A stretch of DNA of 64,000 nucleotides from Lysobacter capsici (GCF_014779555.2 NZ_CP094357.1:5146001-5210000), one strand, 5' to 3'; numbered from the stretch's first letter, positions 16,533 to 26,288 are shown. The notes: generated by a model from the sequence alone, not told the origin. Translations and numbers: made by a program.

Positions 16533-18734
16533 TCAGTCGGCCCAATGCCCCGGCGCGGTCGCGGTCGGCAGCACCTGCGCCGACAGCTTGCGGTCGGCGT
16601 TGAGCAGACGCACCGCGTCGGCCAGGATCGCCGCCGATTCGCGCAGCAGCGGGTCCGGACGCTTCTCGGCGAGCTTCTCGCGCGCCGCGTCCTTGGCGAT
16701 GTCGCGCTCGGAGGCGGCCAGGCCGTCGTCGTTGGAATCGTCGCCCAGCGGGTCCAGGTCCAGGCCCAGCTGCTTGCGCTCGGCTTGACGCTGCTTGCGC
16801 TTGCCGTCTTCGCGATCGCGCTCGGCGCGGCGCTCGACTTCGTTGAGCGAGATCCACTTCTTGGCGCGCTCCTCGCGGAACTCTGCCACGTCCTGCGACC
16901 ACCACTGGAATTCCTTGTCGCCGACGATGCGGCTGCTGTGCAGGGATTCCAGCTTCGGCAGCAGCGGCGCGAAATTGCCGTAGCTGGTGTGCGGGACGGC
17001 CGCGATCTTGGTCCACGGCAAGGCGTTGTCGTAGGTGCTCTCGCCGTACTCGGTCGCGTCGACCGACACCGGGAAGGCGATGTCGGGCACCACGCCCTTG
17101 TGCTGGGTCGAACCGCCGCTGACGCGGAAGAACTGGGCGATGGTCAGCTTGACCTGGCCGAAGCGCGGGCCTTCGTTGGCCGGCCAACGGTCGAGGTCGG
17201 CCAGATTCTGCACCGTGCCCTTGCCGAAGGTGGTTTCACCGATCACCAAGCCACGCCCGTAATCCTGGATGGCGCCGGCGAAGATTTCAGAGGCCGAGGC
17301 CGAACCGCGGTTGATCAACACCGCCAGCGGACCTTCCCAGGCGATGCCCGAATCGGTGTCGCTGTCGACCTGGACCCGGCCGCCGGCTTCGCGCACCTGC
17401 ACCACCGGGCCGCGATCGATGAACAGACCGGTCAATTCGACCGCTTCGTTGAGCGAACCGCCGCCGTTGTTGCGCAGGTCCAGGACCACGCCGTCGACCT
17501 TGTCGGCGCGCAGCTTGGTCAGCAGCTTGGCGACGTCGCGGGTAGCCGAGGCATAGTCGTTGGCGTTCTTGCGGCGGCCTTCGAAGTCCTGATAGAAGCC
17601 CGGCAGCTTGATCACGCCGATGCGCTTGGCCGGCGCGCCGTCGGCCGGCGGCACGTTGATGATCTCGGACTTGGCGGCCTGGTCTTCCAGGCGCACCTTG
17701 TCGCGCACCAGCACGATCCGGTTGGGCTTGCTGTCCAGGCCGGCTTCGGCCGGGATCATGTCCAGGCGCACCTTGGTGCCCTTGGCGCCGCGGATCTTGG
17801 CGACCACGTCGTCGATGCGCCAGCCGATCACGTCCTCCATCGCGCCGCTTTCGCCCTGGCCCACGCCGACGATGCGGTCGCCGGGCTTGAGCAGGCTGCT
17901 GCGCGCGGCCGGACCGCCGGGAATCACTTCGCGGATCGCGACCACGTCGTCCTGCTTCTGCAGCAGCGCGCCGATGCCGTCGAGCGACAGCGACATGGTC
18001 ATGTTGAAGTTTTCCGCCGACTTCGGCGTCAGGTAATCGGTGTGTGGATCGATCGCGTTGGCGTAGCTGTTGACGAAGGTCTGGAACAGGTCCTCACCCT
18101 TGATCTCGCCGATGCCCTTGGCGAGGTTGGCGTAGCGCTTGTCCAGGGTCTTGGCGATGTCGTCGTTCTTCTTGCCGGCCAGCTTCAGGCGCAGCCAATC
18201 GTTGCGCACCGACTGTTTCCACAACGCGTCCAGCGCCGCCGTGTCGGCGACCCAGGGCGCATCCTTGCGGTCGTAGTCGTAGCGGTCCTTGCCGGTGAAA
18301 TCGAAGTTGCCCGGCTGCTTGAGCAGGCCGCGCGCGTAGGCGACGCGTTCGTCGACGCGCTGCTTGTAGGCGGCGAAGATCGTGTACGCGGGCGACAGAT
18401 CGCCGCTCTTGATCGCGTCGTCGAGCTTGGTCTTGTAGACATCGAACTTGGCGATGTCGGCGGCAGTGAAGAACTGCTTGCCGGCGTCGAGCGATTCGAG
18501 ATAGCGCTTGTACATGTCGGCCGACAGCGCATCGTCGAGCGCGCGCGGCCGGTAGGCGTAGCGGCTGTCGGACAGCAGGCCGTAGACCATCTGCGCGGCC
18601 GTCGACTGGTCGGCGGTGGGCGCATTGGGCAAACCGCCCGCGCCGGCGGCGTCGGGTCGCGCCAACAGCGCCAGCGGCGCGGTCAGCAGGAGGCCTGCAA
18701 GCAGGGTCAGGGTACGCGTGTTCTTGAGGGTCAT
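16533..18734 (-). CDS. prc: Carboxy-terminal processing protease Prc/Tsp
   Basis: A 733-residue periplasmic serine protease that trims or degrades envelope proteins from their C-termini. It has a signal peptide (1-30), an N-terminal helical region, a PDZ domain (about 240-330) and the S41 peptidase domain. The catalytic Ser-Lys pair is seen as GSASASEI (Ser480) and FGKGT (Lys505), with the 25-residue spacing of E. coli Prc. A basic, Glu-rich C-terminal region (about 600-690) matches the Prc-specific tail domain. In E. coli Prc acts on PBP3 and on murein hydrolases, which fits the nearby cell-wall genes. It is a single gene with its own terminator. Confidence 0.95.
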   Translation of the reverse strand: MTLKNTRTLTLLAGLLLTAPLALLARPDAAGAGGLPNAPTADQSTAAQMVYGLLSDSRYAYRPRALDDALSADMYKRYLESLDAGKQFFTAADIAKFDVYKTKLDDAIKSGDLSPAYTIFAAYKQRVDERVAYARGLLKQPGNFDFTGKDRYDYDRKDAPWVADTAALDALWKQSVRNDWLRLKLAGKKNDDIAKTLDKRYANLAKGIGEIKGEDLFQTFVNSYANAIDPHTDYLTPKSAENFNMTMSLSLDGIGALLQKQDDVVAIREVIPGGPAARSSLLKPGDRIVGVGQGESGAMEDVIGWRIDDVVAKIRGAKGTKVRLDMIPAEAGLDSKPNRIVLVRDKVRLEDQAAKSEIINVPPADGAPAKRIGVIKLPGFYQDFEGRRKNANDYASATRDVAKLLTKLRADKVDGVVLDLRNNGGGSLNEAVELTGLFIDRGPVVQVREAGGRVQVDSDTDSGIAWEGPLAVLINRGSASASEIFAGAIQDYGRGLVIGETTFGKGTVQNLADLDRWPANEGPRFGQVKLTIAQFFRVSGGSTQHKGVVPDIAFPVSVDATEYGESTYDNALPWTKIAAVPHTSYGNFAPLLPKLESLHSSRIVGDKEFQWWSQDVAEFREERAKKWISLNEVERRAERDREDGKRKQRQAERKQLGLDLDPLGDDSNDDGLAASERDIAKDAAREKLAEKRPDPLLRESAAILADAVRLLNADRKLSAQVLPTATAPGHWAD

Positions 18735-19237
18735 CGCGGAGTCTTCCCGGCGCGGGTGCCGGATCTGTGCAGCGGCTAAAGGATGTAGCGGCTTTCGACC
18801 AGTCCACAGTGCCGAAAGTTGCCTGTGCTGTCACGCCACCGCGCGAAATTACCTGTTGCGGGCATGAATCTGGTTCAGGTTGACGCCCGCGGACGTTAGC
18901 CGGGCGTTAGAACGGTGGGATCGGGCACGGATTGGCCGTGCAATCGCCCGGAATTCGTTTGCGCACTGGGTCGAGCGGGCGGCGCCGGCGCCGCAGCTCG
19001 ACACGGTTCTTCGGCGAGGCAGGCCGTTGCGCCGGCTGGGCGCAGCGACCAGCCTGGCCCAAGAACAAGGGCACGGTCGATCGGGCCAGTTGCGGCTACT
19101 TGCAGCCAGTTCCAGTAATCGGGGCCTTGCGCGCTGCGTCGCTGATGGACTTGCGTCAGCCGGGCCGAGCCCGGCGCGCGCAGCCGGCGATCGGACGCTG
19201 TGAACGCCGCGATCGCCCGGGTGGGCATGCGCCTGGC
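18735..19237. other. Long intergenic region, no gene recognised
   Basis: 503 bp between the 5' end of prc and the 3' end of lipA. Open frames are present because of the high GC content, but none has a ribosome site, a family signature or a plausible composition. No tRNA, strong hairpin or repeat was seen. A prc promoter should lie at its left side. Confidence 0.5.
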
Positions 19238-20278
19238 TCAGGCGACCGCGAACCCCGCATCGATCGCCTGCCGGTCGGCGTGGTACGAGGAACGCACCAG
19301 CGGGCCCGAGGCGACGTGGGTGAAGCCCAGCGACATGCCGTAGACCTCGAGTTCCTTGAACTCTTCCGGGGTCCAGTAACGCAGCACCGGATGGTGGTGC
19401 GGGGTCGGCTGCAGGTACTGGCCGATGGTGATCATGTCGACATCGTGCGCGCGCAGGTCGCGCAAGGTCGCCTGCACCTGCTCCATGGTCTCGCCCAGGC
19501 CGAGCATGATCCCGGACTTGGTCGCGACCTGCGGATGCTGGGCCTTGAACTTTTGCAGCAGGGTCAGCGACCACTGGTAGTCGGCGCCCGGGCGCACGTT
19601 GGTGTACAGGTCCGGCACGGTCTCGACGTTGTGGTTGAACACGTCCGGCGGGTTGGTGTTGAGGATATCCAGCGCGCGTTCCATCCGGCCCTTGCCGCGG
19701 AAGTCGGGAGTCAGCACTTCGATCTTGGTGCGCGGGCTCTGCTCGCGCACCGCCGCGATGCAGTCGACGAAATGCTGGGCGCCGCCGTCGCGCAGGTCGT
19801 CGCGGTCGACGCTGGTGATGACCACGTACTTCAGGCCCATGTCGGCGACGGTGCGGGCCAGGTTGGCCGGTTCGTTCGCGTCCGGCGGCTTGGGCCGGCC
19901 GTGGGCGACGTCGCAGAACGAGCAGCGGCGGGTGCAGACCTCGCCGAGGATCATGAAGGTCGCGGTGCCGTGGCTGAAGCACTCGTGGATGTTCGGGCAG
20001 CTGGCTTCTTCGCAGACCGTAACCAGGCGGTTCTCGCGCAGCTTGGCCTTGAGCGCGGCGACCGAGTTGCCCGACGGAATGCGCACCCGGATCCACGACG
20101 GCTTGCGCAGCACCGGCACGTCGGCGAACTGCACCGGCGAGCGGCTGATCTTGTCGCCGCCGAGCTGCTTGGCGCCGGGCGTCATCGTGGTCGATTCCAG
20201 CACCGCCGGCGCGAGCACTTCGGGCGCGCCGCCGCTGACGATCGTGAGCGGGATGGACTTGGAGGCGGGGGTGGTCAT
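19238..20278 (-). CDS. lipA: Lipoyl synthase
   Basis: A 346-residue radical SAM enzyme that inserts two sulfur atoms into the protein-bound octanoyl group. Both iron-sulfur sites are intact: the auxiliary cluster cysteines 89, 94 and 100 ([12 protein letters not shown]) and the radical SAM motif CTRRCSFC (115, 119, 122). The C-terminal RSSYHAD holds the Ser ligand. The N-terminus is about 40 residues longer than the shortest homologues. It acts on the product of LipB, which lies just upstream, separated by 222 bp of palindromic repeats. Confidence 0.97.
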   Translation of the reverse strand: MTTPASKSIPLTIVSGGAPEVLAPAVLESTTMTPGAKQLGGDKISRSPVQFADVPVLRKPSWIRVRIPSGNSVAALKAKLRENRLVTVCEEASCPNIHECFSHGTATFMILGEVCTRRCSFCDVAHGRPKPPDANEPANLARTVADMGLKYVVITSVDRDDLRDGGAQHFVDCIAAVREQSPRTKIEVLTPDFRGKGRMERALDILNTNPPDVFNHNVETVPDLYTNVRPGADYQWSLTLLQKFKAQHPQVATKSGIMLGLGETMEQVQATLRDLRAHDVDMITIGQYLQPTPHHHPVLRYWTPEEFKELEVYGMSLGFTHVASGPLVRSSYHADRQAIDAGFAVA

Positions 20279-20306
20279 GGCGTTGCTTAGCTCTTGTCGT
20301 TTAGCT

Positions 20307-20492
20307 CCCTCTCCCGCAGGCGGGAGAGGGCTGGGGTGAGGGCCTGCGGCTGCCTGCGGTGTCGCGGCGGCTGGCGGATTCGCGCGCCCTCATCCGCCCT
20401 TCGGGCACCTTCTCCCGCAAGCGGGAGAAGGAAGATCAAGCACTCCTCCCGCTTGCGGGAGAAGGGAATCATTGCTCATCCCGCAAGCGGGA
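20307..20492. repeat. Four short CTCCCGC-type palindromes between lipB and lipA
   Basis: Near-perfect palindromes with core TCCCGC(A/T)(A/T/G)GCGGGA lie at 20307-20330, 20408-20431, 20446-20461 and 20479-20492. The first is CCCTCTCCCGC paired with GCGGGAGAGGG. They are probably copies of a dispersed intergenic repeat. Their hairpins could affect read-through from lipB into lipA. Confidence 0.75.
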
Positions 20493-20500
20493 CGAGGCTT

Positions 20501-21184
20501 TTAGAAGCTCAACGGCTCCGCGTCCTCGACCGTCAGACCGAACTGCCGCGCGAGTTGCGCGACCAGCACCGGCTTGACTTGCTCCATGCCCGACGGGCCG
20601 CCCAAGTCTAGCACCGAGGTCACCTGCAGCCCCTGGTAACCGCAGGGATTGATGCGCTGGTACGGCGACAGGTCCATGGCGATATTGAAGGCCAGGCCAT
20701 GAAAGGTGCAGCCACGGCGGACCCGGATGCCCAACGCCATGACCTTGGCCCCGGCCACGTACACGCCCGGGGCGCCGTCGCGGCGCGCGCCTTCGATGTT
20801 CCACTCAGCCAGGGTGTCGATCACCGCCTGCTCGATCCGGTCGACGTACTCGCGCACCCCGACCTTGAGCCGGCGCAGGTCCAGCAGCGGGTACAGCACG
20901 ATCTGGCCGGGGCCGTGGTAGGTGACCTGGCCGCCGCGATCGACGTGGATCACCGGGATATCGCCCGGCATCAGCACGTGCTCGTCCTTGCCGGCCTGGC
21001 CCAGGGTGAACACCGGGTCGTGCTCGACCAGCCACAGCTCGTCGGGCGTGTCCGCGCCGCGCGCGTCGGTGAAGGCCTGCATCGCGCGCCATACCGGTTC
21101 GTAGGGCTGGCGGCCCAGATCGCGCAACTGCGCGCGCGGCGGCGAGCTTTCGCCACCGAACACGGCGGCGACCGCGTCGATCAC
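20501..21184 (-). CDS. lipB: Octanoyltransferase LipB
   Basis: A 227-residue enzyme that moves the octanoyl group from acyl carrier protein to lipoyl domains. Key motifs are [28 protein letters not shown] with the catalytic Lys, [12 protein letters not shown], and INPCGYQG with the catalytic Cys. The GTG at 21184 was chosen because it overlaps the stop of the ybeD-type gene in a GTGA, giving a normal length. A GTG 9 bp upstream is possible, but the longer reading to 21307 enters the neighbour in another frame. Confidence 0.95.
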   Translation of the reverse strand: MIDAVAAVFGGESSPPRAQLRDLGRQPYEPVWRAMQAFTDARGADTPDELWLVEHDPVFTLGQAGKDEHVLMPGDIPVIHVDRGGQVTYHGPGQIVLYPLLDLRRLKVGVREYVDRIEQAVIDTLAEWNIEGARRDGAPGVYVAGAKVMALGIRVRRGCTFHGLAFNIAMDLSPYQRINPCGYQGLQVTSVLDLGGPSGMEQVKPVLVAQLARQFGLTVEDAEPLSF

Positions 21185-21459
21185 AGTGTCCACTTCACTT
21201 CCGGGTGCTCGCGCAGGACCTGATGGGCGAGGTCGTACTGGGCGCGGTTTTCGGCGCGGAAGCTCAACTTGACCGAGACGAACTTGCCGGTCGAGGAGTG
21301 CTTCCACTGGATGGTTTCGGTTTCCACGTTGATCCCGGCGCCCAGCAGCAGGCGCGGCAATTCGTGCTCCAGGCCCGCGTCGGCCGCGCCCATCGCGCTG
21401 AGCTCGAAGGTGCCGGGAAACTGGAAGCCGTGGTCGGGGTTATCGGAATGAATGTCCAT
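21181..21459 (-). CDS. ybeD: YbeD-like DUF493 protein
   Basis: A 92-residue protein of the DUF493/YbeD family, which has a ferredoxin-like ACT-type fold; its biochemical role is not settled. Recognisable parts are [13 protein letters not shown] at the start and [18 protein letters not shown] in the second half. The ATG at 21459 (MDIHSDNP) is preferred; one at 21468 is 3 codons earlier. As in E. coli, it directly precedes lipB, here with a GTGA overlap that suggests coupled translation. Confidence 0.88.
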   Translation of the reverse strand: MDIHSDNPDHGFQFPGTFELSAMGAADAGLEHELPRLLLGAGINVETETIQWKHSSTGKFVSVKLSFRAENRAQYDLAHQVLREHPEVKWTL

Positions 21460-21766
21460 GGCGGCCATTATGGGTCCGGGGCCGGGGCAACCCAAGCGCA
21501 GCGGTGGGACGGCGGCGTGCTGGCGGTGGAACGGCGCTGCACCTGGCGGGCCTGCGCCGCGATTGGCTGGCAACCGCCAGATCCGGCACGACGCGGGCCG
21601 CAACGACCCCGCGGCCCGCGCGGATGTGGCCGCGCGAGTGCGGCCGTGCGCGAACGCCGGGCCGTATCGATTGCAGCCCCATCGGCGGATCCATGCGCTT
21701 TCGCCGCCCATGCGGGCTCGGGCATCATCGGACGACCCCGTCCCGACCGCATGAGAACCCGCAAGG
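21460..21766. other. Divergent intergenic region, nothing recognised
   Basis: About 307 bp between the start of the ybeD-type gene (minus) and the start of the HAD phosphatase gene (plus). It should contain both promoters, but no convincing elements, repeats or small genes were found. Confidence 0.45.
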
Positions 21767-22363
21767 ATGAGCGATCGCCTGTTGCTGGTCCTCGACCTCG
21801 ACGAAACCCTGATCCACGCCAGCGAGATCGAGCTCGATCGTCCCGCCGATTTTCGTGCCTTGCGCTATCACGTCTACCGCCGCCCGCACCTGCAGCGGTT
21901 CATCGATCATGCGCTGGCGAATTTCGAGGTCGGAGTGTGGACCTCGTCGGGCAAGCTCTATGCCGAGGCGGTGGTCGAAGCGTTGTTCCCGCCGAAGTCG
22001 CTGCGCTTCGTGTGGTCCAGCGAACGCTGCTCGATCAGTCGCGACTGGACCACCGGCGAATACATGAACCGCAAGCGCCTGCACAAGCTCAAGAGGCGTG
22101 GCTATCGCCTGGAACGCATGCTCGCGATCGACGACACGCCGTCCAAGCACTCGTACAACTACGGCAACCTGGTGTGCGTGCGCGAGTATCTGGGCGAAGA
22201 CGAACACGACGATGAGTTGCTGCAGTTGATGACCTACCTCGATCGACTGGCGCTCGAGCCGAACGTGCGCACGATCGAGAAGCGGCGCTGGCGCGAGAAG
22301 GTGCTGGCGGATGCCGCGCGCGGCGAGCCGATGCGCGGCCATCGCGCCGATGGCGCGGATTGA
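21767..22363 (+). CDS. FCP1/SCP-like (NIF-type) HAD phosphatase
   Basis: A 198-residue protein. It has the HAD nucleophile motif LVLDLDETLIHA (Asp10 and Asp12), the aromatic RPHLQRFID region, WTSSGKLYAEAVVEALFP, and IDDTPSKHSYNYGN, which corresponds to the third motif of the eukaryotic C-terminal domain phosphatases. The family is best known from eukaryotes as FCP1/SCP phosphatases, but bacterial members exist. The bacterial substrate is unknown. It stands alone, divergent from the ybeD-lipB genes, with a short ribosome site AAGGATG overlapping the start. Confidence 0.85.
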   Translation: MSDRLLLVLDLDETLIHASEIELDRPADFRALRYHVYRRPHLQRFIDHALANFEVGVWTSSGKLYAEAVVEALFPPKSLRFVWSSERCSISRDWTTGEYMNRKRLHKLKRRGYRLERMLAIDDTPSKHSYNYGNLVCVREYLGEDEHDDELLQLMTYLDRLALEPNVRTIEKRRWREKVLADAARGEPMRGHRADGAD

Positions 22364-22599
22364 GACGGGATTTGCAGAACGCCGCCGGCGCTCATGGCAG
22401 AGCGCGGTAACCGGTCTAACCAGAGCACTGTGCGCAACGCATCGCGATACAACATCATCGCCCCGCCAATGACCTGCTCCGGCCCGCGCAACCGTTCTCA
22501 ACCAGTGAGTGGCCGGTGCGATCTAATAGCGGCAACACGCAGCCGCCAGAACCTGGCCCTGTCGCGCGCCCGGCGGCGCGCTCCCCCGGAGATCCCCCG

Positions 22600-23529
22600 A
22601 TGCCTCCCAGCCAATCCGTTGCCCTGCCCCTGCGCGGCCAGTTCCGCAGCCTGTACACCCAACTCAAGCGCGCCCACCTGCTCGAACGCACGCCGGTGAT
22701 TTTCTGCGAAGGCGATTCGTGGTTTTCCACGCCGCTGGCGATGAACCTGCTCGACTGGATCGTCTCCCCGGCGCCCGAGGACGAAGCGCGCGGCGTGCCC
22801 TTGCTGGGCCACGGCGGCCTGTTCTTTCGCGCCGAACACAGCGGCGATCACGCCTCGCGCAATCCCGACGATCCCAAGCGCTCGATGTTCGTGCCCGACA
22901 ACATCGACGACATCATCGGCTGGTACGGCAAGTTCGACTTCGACCTGATCCTGCTCAGCGCCGGCGGCAACGATTTCGTCGACAATTTTCTCAAGAAGAC
23001 CTTCGCCGGCCAGCAGAATCTGTCCGCCGACGCCGGTTTCCAGCGCGTGCTCGACACCGGGAAGTACGAGCAGGTCAAACAAGCGTATGCGCTGTTCCTG
23101 CAGGCCGCGCTCGCGGCCAAGCCGAACATCCCGATCCTCGCCCATACCTACGACCATCCGCAGTTGATCGGCCGGCCGGGCGCTTTGACTCCGGGCAATA
23201 TCGGCGTCGCGGCCCTGCTCAAGAAAAGCGTGGGCCCCTGGATCGGCCCGCACATCGACGCCATCGTCAATGCCGACCCGGCCAAGACGGCCGACGAACG
23301 CCGTCGTTTCGTGCGCATGTTGATCGACGGCTTCGAAAAGAACGTGTTGCGCGAACTCAAGCACGACCCGCGCTTCGCCGGCCGTTTCGATTACGTCGAC
23401 CTGCGCGGCACGCTGACCTCGCAAAGCCAGTGGTTCGATGAAATGCATCCGACCGAAGCCGGTTTCCACACGTTGGCGACCAAGTTCCGCGCGGCGATCA
23501 TCGGCAAGCTGCCGGCGGCGAAGCGCTGA
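22600..23529 (+). CDS. SGNH/GDSL-like hydrolase
   Basis: A 309-residue protein. The nucleophile block is FCEGDSWFSTP (Ser40), with Gly and Asn of the oxyanion hole in LLSAGGNDFVDN and the Asp-His pair in DEMHPTEAGF, so all four SGNH blocks are in order. No signal peptide is seen at ATG 22600, which follows GGAG at a good distance; an earlier in-frame ATG at 22516 is less likely. It is probably a cytoplasmic esterase or lipase; the substrate is unknown. It stands alone. Confidence 0.82.
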   Translation: MPPSQSVALPLRGQFRSLYTQLKRAHLLERTPVIFCEGDSWFSTPLAMNLLDWIVSPAPEDEARGVPLLGHGGLFFRAEHSGDHASRNPDDPKRSMFVPDNIDDIIGWYGKFDFDLILLSAGGNDFVDNFLKKTFAGQQNLSADAGFQRVLDTGKYEQVKQAYALFLQAALAAKPNIPILAHTYDHPQLIGRPGALTPGNIGVAALLKKSVGPWIGPHIDAIVNADPAKTADERRRFVRMLIDGFEKNVLRELKHDPRFAGRFDYVDLRGTLTSQSQWFDEMHPTEAGFHTLATKFRAAIIGKLPAAKR

Positions 23530-23751
23530 ACGCGGCACAAGACGATCCGTCGCCTGGCCTAAGTACGCGGGCGGCGCGGCGCGCTGTTTTGGTCAAACCG
23601 AACGATCCTCGCGACTTGGCGCGGTAGACACCACCGCCGTCGCGACATCGCCGCGAACGCGTTCGCGGGTCGCACCGCGTCGCCGGCCTTGCGGGCAAAC
23701 GTACCCAGATTCGGCATATCGACTCCACGCACTCGTTGCAGTAACGCATCA

Positions 23752-23781
23752 AATCGCGAAAAACCCCGCTTTTTCGCGATT
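23752..23781. repeat. Perfect 12 bp stem-loop
   Basis: AATCGCGAAAAA and TTTTTCGCGATT pair perfectly around CCCCGC. It lies 220 bp after the SGNH gene and could end transcripts, though the T-run is inside the stem and does not follow it. A second, smaller stem (CGCCGGAA/TTCCGGCG) lies at 23830-23849. No gene was found in the rest of 23530-23936. Confidence 0.55.
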
Positions 23782-23936
23782 GCGCGTGGCCGCTGCCGAC
23801 GAGTCGGCGCGTGTACCTCACTGGGTCATCGCCGGAAACGGTTCCGGCGAACCTTCGCGGCACGCGCGAGCGTATTCGCGGCGATCACGTCGCTTCGCGC
23901 GGCCATCGCGCGCGCCGCACCACCAGGAGATTCACC

Positions 23937-24578
23937 ATGAACAGGATGTTTTTCGCAGCGGCCGTATTGGCCGCCTTGTCGCTGACCGCCATCGCCATCG
24001 CGCGGCCACCGACCGCGCAGACGTTACCGGGCCAGATCGCCGACCGCGTCGCGCCGCAACACTTCACCGCCGCCATCCCGGGCGTCGCGGCGTCGGCCAC
24101 AACGCCGTCGTGGTCCGACACCACCACCGCCGCGGCCACCGGTTATTGCCTGGCCAAGCACCCGTACCAGACCATCCACACCGGCGGCTATACGCCCGAT
24201 GGTTTCGAGATCGTCGCCTCGCCCGGCATCGTCGGCGCGGTGCGCAGGAATTTCATCCGGCAACGCCGCGACACGAGCGTCGATCAAGGCATCAACAACT
24301 CGTGTCCGCAAGCTTGCGCGCAATTCGGCAAGCTTTACGGTCCGAGCTATGTCGGCGCCTCGCTGCGCCAGAAGGTCGCCGGCGGCGCGCTGATCAACAG
24401 CGGCCTGGGCGATCTGGGCGCCTTGGTGATGACCGATCATGACTATTACCTGGGCAAGACCGTCGTCGCCGGCATGTGGTCGCGCGGCAACACCTGGCAC
24501 GAGAGCGACGTGGCCCAGGCCGACTACTGCTGCTGCCAGGCCAAGGCGCCGCGTCTGACCCTGCCCCTGCCCCGATAG
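23937..24578 (+). CDS. Secreted Cys-containing protein of unknown function
   Basis: A 213-residue exported protein, not recognised. AGGAGA lies 7 bp before ATG 23937, and a signal peptide (MNRMFFAAAVLAALSLTAIAIA) follows. The mature part has Cys residues in YCLAKHP, SCPQACAQ and a CCC run near the end (ADYCCCQAK), which suggests disulfides in the periplasm or outside. Motifs GGALINSGLGDLGALVM and GKTVVAGMWSRGNTWHESD are likely conserved family features but were not identified. It stands alone. Confidence 0.65.
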   Translation: MNRMFFAAAVLAALSLTAIAIARPPTAQTLPGQIADRVAPQHFTAAIPGVAASATTPSWSDTTTAAATGYCLAKHPYQTIHTGGYTPDGFEIVASPGIVGAVRRNFIRQRRDTSVDQGINNSCPQACAQFGKLYGPSYVGASLRQKVAGGALINSGLGDLGALVMTDHDYYLGKTVVAGMWSRGNTWHESDVAQADYCCCQAKAPRLTLPLPR

Positions 24579-24845
24579 GCTGGCGGCCTGCATGACGCGC
24601 GCTTGGTCAGCGAAGGCGCGCGCCATGCGCCGAAAACGCAAAGGCCTCGCGTCGGCCAAGTTCCGTACCGCGATCAGCAAGCTTGCTGCGGCGAAGCGAT
24701 AGCTCTTGTCAGGTCAGAATTTCCGAGTGCGGCACCAGAATTTGTCCGCACCAATCAACGAGCGCAGCAAGTTGTGGATTCCACCAGTGCTTTTCTTTGC
24801 CGTAAATTCGAAGTCGAGCCGACCTTCCAGCGCCGCGAGGCCTGT

Positions 24846-25328
24846 AACTCGCGTTAGCAAAAGCACACCCGAAGGGCGGCGCACATGGATGTGCGCCGTG
24901 CGCCACCGAGACAGGATGTCTCGTGTGGCGCATGCCCGCGTAAGCACCGCACGCGCGGGCTCTTGATTCACAACAAAGCATTTTTCTTTGGTTACCTTTC
25001 TTTTGTTGCTTATGACAAAAGAAAGTGACCCGCCGCTTCAGCGGCGGAACGCTTTTGATCCTGCTTGCAGCTTTGAAAGCTTTGAAGCTCTAAAGCTTTT
25101 GAAGCCAGAGGCAAGATCAACAGCTTTCGTCCGCAAGCGGCCGAGTTACTTTCTTTTGTCAAAAGCGACAAAAGAAAGGTAACCAAAGAAAAACGCTTTT
25201 TGGTGAATCAAGGGCCCGCGCGTGCGGTGCCGACGCGGGCATGCGCCACACGGGACATCCTGTCCCGGTGGCGCACGGCGCACATCCATGTGCGCCGCCC
25301 TTCGGGTGTGCTGTTGCTAACGCGAGTT
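24846..25328. repeat. Long inverted repeat (181 bp arms)
   Basis: The arms 24846-25026 and 25148-25328 are reverse complements with only about 11 differences by eye. The shared text includes AACTCGCGTTAGCAA, CGAAGGGCGGCGCACATGG and TTTCTTTGGTTACC. The 121 bp between them hold a hairpin (CCGCCGCTTCAGCGGCGG) and a run of AAGCTT-rich words. Weaker similarity extends outward from about 24808 and to about 25365. No coding frame in the arms is believable. Confidence 0.9.
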
Positions 25329-25383
25329 CCAAGCGTCGCAGCGCTGAATGAACTGCGCGACTTCAGACTCAAGCCGAAGCTGC

Positions 25384-25500
25384 ATGGCCTACCTGTAGGA
25401 GCGACGCAAGTCGCGACCGCGCCATTACGACAACATCGCAACCTGCACCGCAGTTGCATTCCCGCGGTCGCGACTTGCGTCGCTCCTACAGGTAGGCCAT
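25384..25500. repeat. REP-like hairpin, GGAGCGACGCAAG variant
   Basis: ATGGCCTACCTGTAGGAGCG and the matching complement bound a 117 bp element with arms of about 38 bp. It belongs to the same broad family as the hairpins at 1-295 and 5144, with GACGCAAGTC replacing CTGCGCAAGC. Confidence 0.85.
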
Positions 25501-25552
25501 GAGGGCTGCGATTCACTCGTGCACAGTCGCGCGGGGGTGGTGAATCAAGGAC

Positions 25553-25700
25553 ATTGCAAGTTCGGCGCCTGCGCGGGCACGCCCCACACGGGACATCCTC
25601 TCGCAGTGGCGCACGACGCACATCCATGTCGCCGCCCTGCGAATGCGCTGTTGCCAGCGCAAGTTACAGGCTGCGCGGCGCGGGGATGGACTGCGCGCCT
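25553..25700. repeat. Degenerate third arm of the 24.8 kb inverted repeat
   Basis: This segment is collinear with the right arm (25200-25360): GAATCAAGG, CGCGGGCA, CACACGGGACATCCT, GTGGCGCACG, CGCACATCCATG and GCGCTGTTGC all recur in order, but with many changes. It marks an older copy of the same repeat. The remaining part of the 1.25 kb gap shows no gene. Confidence 0.7.
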
Positions 25701-25832
25701 TCGAACATAAGCAAAAACAAACCCGCAATGCCGTGCATGGAACGCCAGCCCCTGTCGAACCAATTGCGCCCACCAAACATCGGCTCCCACAGCGCTGATA
25801 GGCTGTAGCAGGCCGACACCTAAACCACGCGC

Positions 25833-26288
25833 ATGAGCATCGACCCCTACGCCGCGCCCAAAAGCCAGATCACGCCGACGCATCCGCAACGGCCGCGGCC
25901 CAGCCGCTGGTGGTGGCTGTACTTCGCCATTCTGTGCGCGTTGCTGCTGGCCGGAATGTGGATGCAATGGCGCATCGGCATGTCGCTAACCATGCTGCTG
26001 CCCACCTTGCTGAACCTGTGGGGCATGCTCGGGCTGATCGGCTACATCACCGCGCGACCGATCGGGCCACGCTGGCAATGGCTGATCTGCCTGATATTGA
26101 CCTCGGCGCAACTGAGCGTGGTCATCTTGTTGCTGCTGGGCAATCTGCTGGCGTCCGGATGGACCACCGAACACCTCGCGGCCCTGTTTGCGCTGACCGG
26201 ACCGGTGTTGATGCTGCCGTTGCTGCTGGCGCTGACCCGCTACCATTTCGACTTCGCCTATCTGTGGACGCAACGCGCCAGCGATTGA
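25833..26288 (+). CDS. Small four-helix membrane protein
   Basis: A 151-residue inner-membrane protein, not recognised. MSIDPYAAPKSQ at the start resembles the leader of many short xanthomonad DUF membrane proteins. Four hydrophobic segments lie near residues 27-45, 50-72, 82-105 and 113-135. No charged functional motif is seen. A perfect bidirectional terminator 32 bp downstream separates it from dacC. Confidence 0.7.
   Translation: MSIDPYAAPKSQITPTHPQRPRPSRWWWLYFAILCALLLAGMWMQWRIGMSLTMLLPTLLNLWGMLGLIGYITARPIGPRWQWLICLILTSAQLSVVILLLLGNLLASGWTTEHLAALFALTGPVLMLPLLLALTRYHFDFAYLWTQRASD

Noticed and set aside
20307-20492. A CRISPR-like array of palindromes
   Set aside because: The units are self-complementary, unevenly spaced and have no spacer pattern, so they are dispersed palindromic repeats.
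24625-24702. A 25-residue basic peptide (MRRKRKGLASAK..)
   Set aside because: No ribosome site, no conserved feature and very short; the sequence is next to a repeat region.
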